NCBI GenBank assembly: GCA_964406345.1 | Contig: CAYORK010000019.1 | Location: 1 to 24,576, forward strand | DNA length: 24,576 nt | Direction of reading: 5' to 3' | From: SYAN01 sp964406345 | Lineage (GTDB): Bacteria; Actinomycetota; Actinomycetes; Nanopelagicales; Nanopelagicaceae | Shown: in pieces, positions 7,626 to 15,192 of the stretch | How the letters are laid out: every line of letters starts with the position of its first letter | Position numbering within the stretch: position 1 is the stretch's first letter | Program-made: the position numbers and the translations under genes | Notes under the pieces: generated by a model | What the model was told of the DNA's origin: nothing | Database searches by the model: none | The model's input: only the letters and a program-made list of their open reading frames with translations

Positions 7626-8567
7626 ATGAACATACTTTCCATCGATGGCGGAGGAGTTAGAGGGCTCATCCCGGGCATGGTCATCGTCGAATTAGAACGG
7701 CGACTAGAGAGGCCTGTCTCAGAAGTTTTCGACCTGATTGCCGGAACCTCGGCTGGGGGTCACATCGCCCTTGCATTGTCAGCGCCAGGTGTTGATGGGA
7801 AACCCAAATGGAAGGCATCTGATCTCGCGGACTTCTACAAGGATGCCTACGGCCGCATCTTTCCCTCAACAGGAAATAGATTCCTTGGTTCTTTGCGTGG
7901 TATCACCGAAGAGCGATACTCCGCAGAAGGCATCGAGTTGGTCCTCGAAGAGATCTTTGGCGATGTCATGTTGAGTGAAGCCTTGACGGAAGTCCTCGTC
8001 ACAGCATTTGAAGTAGAGAGCGGAGAGCCTCACTTTTTTCTCAGTAGCGAAGCAAAGAGTGAACCGCGCCGTAATCATCCGATGAAGTTCGTTGCGCGCG
8101 CCACCAGCGCCGCGCCTACCTACTTCGAACCAGCAGCGAAGATCGGTAGCGAAGAGAAACTCACCTTCATAGATGGCGGAGTCTTTGCGAACAATCCAAC
8201 AATGTGCGGCTTCGCCCACGCTCAGAGGCTGGGATTTGATGAAGATGAGATGACGATCGTCTCTATCGGAACCGGAGCCGTCTCACGAGAACTCGCTTAC
8301 GAGGAGGTGCGTGATTGGGGCTTGGCTCATTGGGCTCGGCCAATTCTCGATATCACTGCACAAGCAGGAAATCATGCAATCGACTGGCAACTCAATCAGA
8401 TCCTTCGCAAGGGTCACTATTTCAGAATCCAGCCATTGATCTCTGGAATGAGATCTTCACTCGACGACGCAAGACCTGAGACTGTGGCGGGGTTGGAAGA
8501 GTTGGCGAAGGAAGTCATCCAACGCAACACGCAAGCGCTGGATCAAATCTGCGCTCTAGTTTCTTAG
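7626..8567 (+). CDS. Patatin-like phospholipase
   Basis: This 313-aa patatin-family acyl hydrolase acts on lipid esters with a Ser-Asp dyad. The oxyanion motif GGGVRG is at residues 8-13, the nucleophile S42 in GTSAGG, and the catalytic aspartate D183 in DGG. There is no signal peptide or membrane segment, so it is probably cytoplasmic. The open frame extends 84 codons upstream, but that part overlaps the divergent regulator gene and looks non-coding; the ATG at 7626 begins right at the conserved ILSIDGGG strand. Its stop lies 8 bp from the stop of the convergent secreted-protein gene. No partner suggests its substrate. Patatins also serve as phage-defence effectors, but no nucleotide cyclase is near. 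Confidence 0.88.
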   Translation: MNILSIDGGGVRGLIPGMVIVELERRLERPVSEVFDLIAGTSAGGHIALALSAPGVDGKPKWKASDLADFYKDAYGRIFPSTGNRFLGSLRGITEERYSAEGIELVLEEIFGDVMLSEALTEVLVTAFEVESGEPHFFLSSEAKSEPRRNHPMKFVARATSAAPTYFEPAAKIGSEEKLTFIDGGVFANNPTMCGFAHAQRLGFDEDEMTIVSIGTGAVSRELAYEEVRDWGLAHWARPILDITAQAGNHAIDWQLNQILRKGHYFRIQPLISGMRSSLDDARPETVAGLEELAKEVIQRNTQALDQICALVS

Positions 8568-8575
8568 CGCCCTCT

Positions 8576-10207
8576 TCACTTGCTTCTCTTGTAACCCGCA
8601 GGGCACTTGGCCTTCTTCTTGGTCGCTGCGACCGTGACAGTCTTTGAGCCTCTCTTGCATGTAATCGAGGCCGCCTTCTTGTTCGCGGAAGTCTGAGTCA
8701 AAGTTGCCTTGATGACAGGAGCCGAGAAGGTGAAACCCGCGGCAGCAAGTGTAAGGAACCCATTCCGTTCATTGACCGTCGTGGTCGCGATTTGGTTCTC
8801 ACCATTGGAGGAAAGGACTTCGACCCTTGCCTCTATCGGTGCGGCCGAGAAACCGTAGTAGCAACGTGCGGTGTCGGATCGTACGACGAGTGTGTATCGA
8901 CCCCTAAAGAGCGACCCATCCTCATTCCTATGGACACCCGCTACCTTGTAATCGAGTGAGCCTTGTTGGAACTTCGGTGGACCGCTTGCATAGAGAGGAG
9001 CATTGGTGACGACGAGACCATGAAGTTTGCTCTTGTCTGCCGAGCAAGGATGGAGATCACTGCCATCGTAGATCGCAGAGGCAAAATTCCAAAGAATCGA
9101 GTTGGTCTTTGGGGTGACATTGAATGGGTTTCTGCTCGCAGTGGTTGCGACAGGTTTGAGGCTTTCTTCGAAAGCATCGAAGATCTCCCACGAGTCATAG
9201 ATCTGTCGGTCAATGATCGTTCTTGGCTCTTGGAGGAATTGTTGATAGGTGATGCGCCCGTTCTCACCATTGAATCGAACCCTCAGGAGTCGTTCAAGCT
9301 TGGGATTTCGAGAGATCTCGTTCTTATCGACGATCGCCTTGAGAGGCGGAACAAAGACCGTGTTTCCAGCGATGCGTACCCGATTGAAGGCCGAGTCAAG
9401 GCTTGCTATCGAGAACTCAGCATCGCTCATGCGCCCGAAGAGCCAACCGGTGCGATTCCGATCCTGCCTGAGGGTCAATGCCAACTTCTCATCCCCGGAA
9501 AAGTTTGCAACCTCAATGCATTGATCCTTGAGTGCAAAGAAGGAGCACTCCCCTGTCTTGGGGACTAGTGTCACTGGGATTAGAGAGCCTTTGAATTCGA
9601 TAGTCGCTATCGCGCATGGTCGCTCGCCTGCAATGACGAAGTCACCGACAAACAATTTCAAGTCGCCACAGAAGTAGGAGTAGCGAGTGAGCACATGCGC
9701 CATGTATCTCTTTGGAGCGCCAGAGGGATCTTTGCTTCCGCTCTCCCATACCGATACGCCACCGCCAGCAGGGACGTCATAGAAGTCACCCGCATTTCGG
9801 CCATTGAATCGAACTGCAGGAATCGGACTACTCGGGCTCTCCTCCATCAGATTGAGTTTCTCTAGGGTGCTCGAAGATGTACTGGAATTTGATCCTGCTT
9901 CTACCGCTTCGATACAGCCGCGGTCCGCAGGAGTAGCGCAGGGGCGCATGATCAATTCACCGAGGAGTTGGTCGGCTCCTGCGCACGCGGGGTCATTCCA
10001 TGCAGAGCAGGCAAGACGTTGATCTATCTCGATCGTTCCCGGCTTGAAGGTGAATCCAAGGAGTTTTGACTGAAGCCAGAATCCATATTGGGAGTCGGCC
10101 AGAGAGAACTCGACCGTCTTGCTGCCTTCCACCGCGCTACCTGCCGAAGGCGCATAGAGAAGGGGGCTCAGAATCCCGAACAAGACGGGAATCCAAGTCC
10201 ACTTCAT
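8576..10207 (-). CDS. Large secreted cysteine-paired protein with two-Cys C-terminal tail (copy A)
   Basis: I do not recognise a named family. The product (543 aa) has an N-terminal signal sequence (KWTWIPVLFGILSPLLYAPSAGSA) and cysteine pairs C67/C75 and C90/C98 with 7-residue spacing, then C221/C230. A C-terminal beta-rich domain follows (CSADKS..., RCYYGFSAAPIEARV, GFTFSAPVIKATLTQ). The last 36 residues form a basic tail with ITC and CPAGYKRSK. It is a clear paralogue of the plus-strand gene at 11686: the C-terminal domain aligns almost throughout and the cysteine pairs match. The start is uncertain; ATG 10207 gives a good signal peptide but has no Shine-Dalgarno sequence, and ATG 10225 is possible. 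It follows the SGNH gene by 49 bp and may be its operon partner. Confidence 0.8.
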   Translation of the reverse strand: MKWTWIPVLFGILSPLLYAPSAGSAVEGSKTVEFSLADSQYGFWLQSKLLGFTFKPGTIEIDQRLACSAWNDPACAGADQLLGELIMRPCATPADRGCIEAVEAGSNSSTSSSTLEKLNLMEESPSSPIPAVRFNGRNAGDFYDVPAGGGVSVWESGSKDPSGAPKRYMAHVLTRYSYFCGDLKLFVGDFVIAGERPCAIATIEFKGSLIPVTLVPKTGECSFFALKDQCIEVANFSGDEKLALTLRQDRNRTGWLFGRMSDAEFSIASLDSAFNRVRIAGNTVFVPPLKAIVDKNEISRNPKLERLLRVRFNGENGRITYQQFLQEPRTIIDRQIYDSWEIFDAFEESLKPVATTASRNPFNVTPKTNSILWNFASAIYDGSDLHPCSADKSKLHGLVVTNAPLYASGPPKFQQGSLDYKVAGVHRNEDGSLFRGRYTLVVRSDTARCYYGFSAAPIEARVEVLSSNGENQIATTTVNERNGFLTLAAAGFTFSAPVIKATLTQTSANKKAASITCKRGSKTVTVAATKKKAKCPAGYKRSK

Positions 10208-10256
10208 GAGCTGGGGACGAAGCATGAGGCAAATCTTGGCACCGAAAGCGGGGATT

Positions 10257-10997
10257 TCACGCTTTAGGGCGACCTTGATCAGGGGCGATTTTCGCCTCAA
10301 GGATCTCAGAGATTCGCATATGGCCTTCTTCTGAAAGGTGAACTCCATCCAAAAGATAGTTCTTGCCAATCAGAAATGACCGATCAAGCTCGATGAACTC
10401 GAACGAGTCACTTACATGGGCGCGAACCGCCCCAACTAGCCTCCGGTAATAACGTTCGTAAACACCCCGTTCGATGAGGAGCCTCATCGTCTGAAGCGAC
10501 CTATGTTGGATCCAAATCACTCGCTTCGCGCGTTTGGTTGAAAGAGCAAGAACTGCGTTGACCTGGTCTTCGATCTCACGGATGGAGATCTTCGGCCGAT
10601 AAGCGCCCACGATGAAGAGCAGGTATTTGATCGAGTTTCGCAACCTCAACCTCAGCTGCTTCCTCAATCTCACACCGAGTCGACCGGAGAAGCCGTGAGG
10701 AGGCTGATGAAAAGCAGTTTCGTTATGGAAGTCCATTCCGAATCGGGCTCCAAGCTCGATGATCGGCTTGGGCCACGCGACCGAAGTACCAAGATGGAGG
10801 ATCAAGAGATCTGCTTGCGGGAGGCTGTCGATCAGGTCGAGTGAACGGACCATCGTCAGCCCACCTTGAGACTCCTGTCGAACTTCAGCGTTGAATTTCT
10901 CCGCCAATAGTGTGGGCCAAGCGGAATCAGGGTCATCAAGCGCGAACGCCGTCGAAGCCGATCCTCCAACCACATTGATTGTCATTCGGTAGTTCAA
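10257..10997 (-). CDS. SGNH/GDSL-type hydrolase, TTG start
   Basis: This protein of about 246 aa has SGNH-fold landmarks: INVVGGSAS with nucleophile S13, the GGLTM segment near 45-49, LLILHLGTS (64-72), and DGVHLSEEGH with catalytic D217 and H220. The family includes esterases and carbohydrate deacetylases; no substrate can be named. The start is inferred: AAAGGAG at 11013-11007 lies 9 nt before TTG 10997, while ATG 10985 is 21 nt from it. The frame stays open up to 11363, but that stretch is Arg/Ser-rich and overlaps another gene. There is no signal peptide from this start. It overlaps the exported-protein gene by 62 bp. If that overlap hides a frameshift, the two would make one membrane-anchored SGNH protein. 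Confidence 0.72.
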   Translation of the reverse strand: MNYRMTINVVGGSASTAFALDDPDSAWPTLLAEKFNAEVRQESQGGLTMVRSLDLIDSLPQADLLILHLGTSVAWPKPIIELGARFGMDFHNETAFHQPPHGFSGRLGVRLRKQLRLRLRNSIKYLLFIVGAYRPKISIREIEDQVNAVLALSTKRAKRVIWIQHRSLQTMRLLIERGVYERYYRRLVGAVRAHVSDSFEFIELDRSFLIGKNYLLDGVHLSEEGHMRISEILEAKIAPDQGRPKA

Positions 10998-11451
10998 GAT
11001 GTAAGGCTCCTTTGAAATAGAAGTGACTGAATGCATGAGCGGACGCATCAGCCTTCGGTGGAGCCTGTGCATGTACGTTGGAAGGTACGGTCGTGGGGAA
11101 GAAGACTTCGGTGAAATCGGAATTCTCAAAGATGACTTCACGGAACTGACTTCTTGAATCGTAAACAAGAGGACGATCAGGGCAGAGTGTCTTCCTGTAT
11201 TGGGTTTTGTCTTCATCCTCAGAGAAGATGGAAGTGTCTCCAACAACGCCTTGGATAGAGGCTCGCTCAGATTGTGAGGTGATATCGATCGACTCCACGG
11301 ATGGACCCTGGATCGCCTTCTCGTAGATCGCTTCCGAGAACGCAATCTGAGCATTAGGCGCACCGGTGATGTTGCGAGCGAGGAGGGCTAGGGTGAATAA
11401 GACCAGTGTCAACGAGTGGAAAAGGATGCGAACAACCCGATGCGCCCTCAC
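10936..11451 (-). CDS. Exported or membrane-anchored hypothetical protein, GTG start
   Basis: No family is recognised for this 171-aa product. It starts with a basic stretch and a hydrophobic helix (RILFHSLTLVLFTLALLA), a signal or anchor, followed by an acidic extracytoplasmic region with few cysteines. AGGAG at 11465-11461 sits 9 nt before GTG 11451, which supports a real start. Its last 62 bp overlap the SGNH gene in another frame. Many surface SGNH proteins have just such an N-terminal anchor plus linker before the catalytic block, so a single frameshifted gene is the main alternative. The last 30 residues (SHFYFKGALHLELP...) are the least convincing part. Confidence 0.6.
   Translation of the reverse strand: MRAHRVVRILFHSLTLVLFTLALLARNITGAPNAQIAFSEAIYEKAIQGPSVESIDITSQSERASIQGVVGDTSIFSEDEDKTQYRKTLCPDRPLVYDSRSQFREVIFENSDFTEVFFPTTVPSNVHAQAPPKADASAHAFSHFYFKGALHLELPNDNQCGWRIGFDGVRA
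11007..11013 (-). promoter_or_regulatory. Shine-Dalgarno sequence for the SGNH gene (AAAGGAG)
   Basis: AAAGGAG lies inside the end of the exported-protein gene, 9 nt before a TTG codon in the SGNH frame. It decides the start call at 10997 and argues that the SGNH gene is translated on its own rather than being the tail of a frameshifted gene. Confidence 0.55.
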
Positions 11452-11616
11452 CCGATAAGTCTCCTAGCGAAGCCGGCCTTGAGCTCGAAAATCGACTCGA
11501 CAAAGGGCTAAGAATTTAGTGAGAGTTTCAAGGCAAGTCGCCAGCCCACCAGGCCGAGAGAGGATCTAGCCACCTAGAACCAGCCCATTTTTATCCCTTT
11601 TGAAGGGGGTAGATGA

Positions 11617-11644
11617 TTGCCACGGAGAAGTCGCTGCATAAAAC
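11617..11644 (+). promoter_or_regulatory. Possible promoter of secreted protein copy B
   Basis: TTGCCA (11617-11622) and TAAAAC (11639-11644) are separated by 16 bp and would start a transcript about 35 nt before the ATG. They lie in the 234-bp divergent gap between the two secreted-protein groups. The gap also holds a weak 5-bp hairpin at 11597-11609 with no T run after it. The match is modest. Confidence 0.3.
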
Positions 11645-11685
11645 TAGGCCAATTCAGCGGTATTACTTCTGTGAGGGGGACCAAA

Positions 11686-13410
11686 ATGCGGACGAAGATG
11701 GTCAAGCTCGCGCTCTTTACCGTCGCATCCGCACTTCTAGCCGCCTCACTCCTTCCGGTCGCCCACGCCGCTTCAGACGCAGAAGAGAGATTCCGCGCCG
11801 AGGTGCCAACCGAGGATGGATGGCACGGTGTCAACTTCGACAACACGATCAAAGGTTGGGGGCTGCCCTCCAGCATCTTGGCCAGGCTCCCCGGAGATTG
11901 GACCATAAACAGCAACGTTGCTTTTTGTAAGTCCCTAGAAGATAGCGATTGTATAAAGCCTGGGTTGATCCTTGATGTACGGGCCCTCTTTGATCAATGC
12001 ACATCTGACTCTGATCGTGATTGCATTGTCTCGTTCGGTGCTACGAAATCTGATGGAACGAAGTTGAAGGGTGAACTCAAGGAGGTTCTCGCGTCACGGA
12101 GTGCATTTGCGGGAGATCCGAAACAGGGAATTCCTGATGGTGCTGGTGCGTCAATTTGGACATTGAGGGATGGGAATACTTCACAGGATTACGCACTCGT
12201 TGCTGGCCTAGAGCTGCGCGTAAACGGTGCTTCTGAGAGCCGTGCTGCAGGAAACGACTCTAGAGTCAGCCGCGTCAAGATGATCTATGCCTTGCAACCC
12301 GTTGAGCTGTTGAACTCGCCTCAATATAGAGAGGTAACGCAGCAGGTTGTGGACGGGATCAGGACGGGAAATGCCTCCTCAATCGGAGAGTGCTTTGTTG
12401 TTGCCAATGGAAAGTGCGCCCTGAACAAGGCATTCGACACTTCAATCAACTTTGATCTGACGGTACGAATGAGCAAAGGGGTCCCTGGTTGGATGGTTGG
12501 CCGGATCCAAGATTTCAAACTAGGCTCAAAGACACTGCCCGACCAAGATGGTTTTGAAATGACCATCTCCGGCAATCCTTCCAAGGTTGGCGCAGTCATT
12601 GCATGGAGTAAGTGGAAAGACACAACTCCAGAAATTCGAAGTCTCTATGCGCAAGGTGTTGACGGACATCAGTGGCGTCCTGGCAAGCAGGTCTCAGAAG
12701 AGCTCTTGAAACAGGATGGCGAGTCACGCACGATCCTCACCCTCATCAACGAAGCGGGAGAGCGAAGCATCAAGCACTTCAACGCCTGGCTCCCGTTGAT
12801 CTCTGATAAGGCGACTGCCATGCGCACACGATGGAATCTACAAACCGTCGAGGATCGAAGTGGCCAGTACGATCAGTGCTCTGCAGGAAAAGGCTTGGTT
12901 GGTGTCATAAATTCAAATGCATCTGTCTATAGTGATGGTCCACCCACTTTCAACAAATCAACAGGGACACTGGAATACAAAGTCGCCGCCCCTCACTACA
13001 CATCCGATGGCATAACGAAGCACATAGGTACTTATGACCTCACGATGCGAAGCGACGTGGCGAGATGCCTCTATGGTTTCAGTGATGCCCCCATTTCAGC
13101 CACCGTCGCCATTGAAGGTGAAGGTGGGACCAACATCATCTCCACCGAAACAGTGAGCGAGAAGGATGGGTTGATCAAACTCCGAGCCTCTGGTTTCACC
13201 TTCTCAAGTCCAACGATCAAAGTCAGACTTTCCCAAGCAGTAGCAACCCCAACCGTGACTCCCACCCCTTCACCATCTCCCACCTCAGTATCGGCTGTGA
13301 AGAAGTCCACCAACAAAGCCTCAAAGACAGTTACTTGCGTGAAGGGGAAGCAGAAAGTGAAAGTCTCGCAAAGCAAGGGAGATTGCCCGAAAGGATTCAA
13401 GCGGGCCTAA
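11686..13410 (+). CDS. Large secreted cysteine-paired protein with two-Cys C-terminal tail (copy B)
   Basis: This 574-aa secreted protein belongs to no family I can name. A signal peptide runs to about residue 29 (cleavage near AHAAS). Cysteine pairs C81/C89, C105/C113 and C236/C244 all have 7-residue spacing, matching the pairs of copy A. The C-terminal domain (CSAGKG..., RCLYGFSDAPISATV, GFTFSSPTIKVRLSQ) aligns with copy A. A Pro/Thr/Ser linker (about 525-540) leads to a basic tail with VTC and CPKGFKRA; copy A lacks the linker. GAGGGGGA lies 5 nt before the ATG at 11686, which fixes the start. The two copies are transcribed away from each other, with the exported protein and SGNH genes between them. 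Confidence 0.85.
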   Translation: MRTKMVKLALFTVASALLAASLLPVAHAASDAEERFRAEVPTEDGWHGVNFDNTIKGWGLPSSILARLPGDWTINSNVAFCKSLEDSDCIKPGLILDVRALFDQCTSDSDRDCIVSFGATKSDGTKLKGELKEVLASRSAFAGDPKQGIPDGAGASIWTLRDGNTSQDYALVAGLELRVNGASESRAAGNDSRVSRVKMIYALQPVELLNSPQYREVTQQVVDGIRTGNASSIGECFVVANGKCALNKAFDTSINFDLTVRMSKGVPGWMVGRIQDFKLGSKTLPDQDGFEMTISGNPSKVGAVIAWSKWKDTTPEIRSLYAQGVDGHQWRPGKQVSEELLKQDGESRTILTLINEAGERSIKHFNAWLPLISDKATAMRTRWNLQTVEDRSGQYDQCSAGKGLVGVINSNASVYSDGPPTFNKSTGTLEYKVAAPHYTSDGITKHIGTYDLTMRSDVARCLYGFSDAPISATVAIEGEGGTNIISTETVSEKDGLIKLRASGFTFSSPTIKVRLSQAVATPTVTPTPSPSPTSVSAVKKSTNKASKTVTCVKGKQKVKVSQSKGDCPKGFKRA

Positions 13411-13473
13411 GCTCAGGTTGATGGGTAGTGACGAGCCAAGCAGCGAACCAGGCTTTGTGCGAGTATCCGCTCT

Positions 13474-14253
13474 GTGAGCGCCCCACTCAAGCATCGTCGC
13501 AAAATCGCTCTCGCGACCTGGCGTGCACCACGTGAAGCTCGCATCCAAGCCAAGATCCAGGTCGATCTGACGTCGATTCTTGAGTTCCTCGAGAGCAAGA
13601 AGCACCTCTCTCTCACGTTGACGCATCTCGTCGGCGGTGCGCTCGCGAGAGCGATTGCCTCTCATCCTGAGGTCAATGGTCGAGTGGTCTTCGGGAAAGT
13701 GAAGAACTTTCCTCGGATCGACATCTGCTTTGCCGTAGATATCGAGAACGGTACGGACCTGGCTCAATGTCGCGTTGCTGATGCAGACCGAAAGACAGTG
13801 ACTCAAATCGGAGAGGAACTCTCCGCCGGTGCAGAGCGACTGCGCGCACGACTCGACCAGGGTTACCAACGCTCCGCCGGATGGGCGCACTACACGCCCA
13901 CCTTCTTGATGCGCCCCTTGATGCGCTTCTTCTCATTGTGGAGCGGCGGTTTGGGTAAGTCCCTCTTCGGACAACCAGGTCACCCCCTTGGTTCAGCGTT
14001 TGTCAGTAATGTCGGACGATTCGAGATGCGCGAGGCCTACCTGGCTCCACTTCCCTTCGCGCGAACTCCCATCTATATGGCGATTGGCGAGATTCACGAT
14101 GCACCCCTAGCCGTTGATGGCGAAGTTCGAATCCGAAAGGTCGTCACCATCACCGCAACGGCAGATCACAGGATCATCGACGGAGCACATGCCGGAAAGT
14201 TGATCAAGTCTTTCAAGCACTTCCTCCATCAACCCGCTTTGATGATGGGCTGA
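13474..14253 (+). CDS. Stand-alone 2-oxoacid dehydrogenase E2-type acyltransferase domain
   Basis: This 259-aa protein consists of only the catalytic domain of the E2 (lipoamide acyltransferase) family, with the chloramphenicol-acetyltransferase fold. The active-site motif DHRIIDG near the C-terminus supplies H232 and D236, and SNVGRF (178-183) is also typical. There is no lipoyl domain and no E1/E3-binding domain, and no dehydrogenase genes are near, so it is not a normal pyruvate dehydrogenase part. Relatives of this kind occur in actinobacteria with unknown acyl acceptors. It starts at GTG 13474 without a convincing Shine-Dalgarno sequence. The neighbours deal with secretion and the cell wall, so a wall or lipid acylation role is possible but unproven. 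Confidence 0.85.
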   Translation: MSAPLKHRRKIALATWRAPREARIQAKIQVDLTSILEFLESKKHLSLTLTHLVGGALARAIASHPEVNGRVVFGKVKNFPRIDICFAVDIENGTDLAQCRVADADRKTVTQIGEELSAGAERLRARLDQGYQRSAGWAHYTPTFLMRPLMRFFSLWSGGLGKSLFGQPGHPLGSAFVSNVGRFEMREAYLAPLPFARTPIYMAIGEIHDAPLAVDGEVRIRKVVTITATADHRIIDGAHAGKLIKSFKHFLHQPALMMG

Positions 14254-14270
14254 TGTCTCCGCGTTGTGCG

Positions 14271-14279
14271 TGAGAAAAT
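14271..14279 (+). promoter_or_regulatory. Extended -10 element before the VanY-like gene
   Basis: TGAGAAAAT carries the TG of an extended -10 plus A and T at the two key positions. It ends 6 nt before the ATG at 14286, so transcription would start at the start codon. No Shine-Dalgarno sequence is suitably placed (ATCTCCTC before the ATG), which fits a leaderless message. Confidence 0.4.
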
Positions 14280-14285
14280 CTCCTC

Positions 14286-14861
14286 ATGCAGATTGGCATC
14301 GTTCTCTTCCTCACCTTGAACCATGCACTTGGGATCAATCTCGATACCACCCCGCTCTTCTGCGCCGATCGAATCACTCTTGAGTTGCGCGCGTCAGATA
14401 GTCAGACCGGCTGTCTTCCGACGGAGCGCTCACTTGGCACCACTCCCATCACGAAGGCAAAGAAGAATCCTGTCGCACTCCACCCGAAGGTGAAATTGCG
14501 ATTCGATGTAGCGCAAAGAGAGGCTTCGAAAGTGGGGGTCTCGCTCTATATCGCGTCAGGTTTCCGAACCGTCGAGAGGCAGAGGTATCTCTTTGAAAGA
14601 GCGATCAAGAAGTACGGGACCGAAACCGAAGCCGCAAAGTGGGTCCTTCCTCCCTACGTTTCACATCACCCGATGGGATTGGCGATTGATGTGAACTATC
14701 CAGGCGACCCGTCGGGAGCGGCATGGTTGGAGCGCCATGGTTGGAAGTTCGGTCTCTGTAGAGTCTTTGACAATGAGTGGTGGCACTTCGAAGCGACGAC
14801 TACACCTGGTAGCGCCTGTCCGGCAAGGCTTCCAAATGCCCTCGCGGCCTTCGGAGGGTGA
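14286..14861 (+). CDS. VanY-like D-alanyl-D-alanine carboxypeptidase (peptidase M15B)
   Basis: This 191-aa zinc peptidase trims D-Ala from peptidoglycan stem peptides. The zinc site is complete: SHHPMGLAID supplies H128 and D135, and EWWHFE supplies H167. SGFRT (91-95) is the other conserved block. A short hydrophobic N-terminus (QIGIVLFLTLNHALG) is probably a signal sequence, as expected for wall action. It lies 32 bp after the acyltransferase gene and is followed by a small membrane protein and, further on, a lysozyme. Other cysteines (C26, C43, C158, C179) could form disulphides outside the cell. No vancomycin-resistance genes are near, so this is a housekeeping wall enzyme. Confidence 0.88.
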   Translation: MQIGIVLFLTLNHALGINLDTTPLFCADRITLELRASDSQTGCLPTERSLGTTPITKAKKNPVALHPKVKLRFDVAQREASKVGVSLYIASGFRTVERQRYLFERAIKKYGTETEAAKWVLPPYVSHHPMGLAIDVNYPGDPSGAAWLERHGWKFGLCRVFDNEWWHFEATTTPGSACPARLPNALAAFGG

Positions 14862-14917
14862 GTGACGCAGGGCTCCGCCTACACCTTCACCTACTCATTT
14901 TCGAACAAGTATGACGA

Positions 14918-14923
14918 TAACCT
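14918..14923 (+). promoter_or_regulatory. Candidate -10 box (TAACCT) of a leaderless message
   Basis: TAACCT ends 6 nt before ATG 14930, the spacing expected if the transcript starts at the start codon. No purine-rich ribosome site is present. No clear -35 box is seen. Confidence 0.35.
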
Positions 14924-14929
14924 CTGACC

Positions 14930-15175
14930 ATGCACCCACTGACACCTTTGCGATGGATGAGTTATATGTTGATCGCATTGGGTCTGATCAACTGGCGCTA
15001 TCAATCCGCAGAGCCCGGAGCCTTCAACAACTCAATCGTCATCATAACAATCGGCGCGCTTCAACTGATTGGCACCTTCTTGCCTCAGACATCCTCGCAC
15101 TTCACTCGCCCACCGCTCAAACAGATCGCATGGATCGTCTCGAGCGCGGCCGTGATCTTCGCAATCATCAATTGA
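14930..15175 (+). CDS. Small membrane protein, three hydrophobic segments
   Basis: This 81-aa protein has hydrophobic segments at about 8-21, 33-51 and 65-80 and short polar loops. No family is recognised. The competing frame starting at 14911 is rich in Arg and His over the same bases and looks non-coding there, so this frame is preferred. The stop (TGA 15173-15175) is 17 bp before the next gene. A role next to VanY and GH25 wall enzymes is only suggested by position. Confidence 0.6.
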   Translation: MHPLTPLRWMSYMLIALGLINWRYQSAEPGAFNNSIVIITIGALQLIGTFLPQTSSHFTRPPLKQIAWIVSSAAVIFAIIN

Positions 15176-15192
15176 ACTTCGTCGGACTTGCC

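Noticed and set aside
7626..8567. Patatin as an effector of a CBASS-like anti-phage system
   Set aside because: No nucleotide cyclase, ubiquitin-like or HORMA/TRIP13 gene is beside it; the neighbours are a sugar operon and a secreted protein. A plain patatin lipase is enough.
11597..11609. CCCTT/AAGGG hairpin as a terminator in the divergent gap
   Set aside because: It is short, with no T run after it on the plus strand, and both neighbouring genes are transcribed away from it.
13321..13890. 189-codon minus-strand open frame across the B/acyltransferase joint
   Set aside because: It is antisense to two well-supported genes and shows no domain signature or ribosome site.
14911..15192. N-terminal extension of the DnaX-like frame to give a 181-aa protein
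   Set aside because: This part is Arg/His-rich and overlaps a hydrophobic frame that reads as a membrane protein; the recognisable domain starts after 15193.
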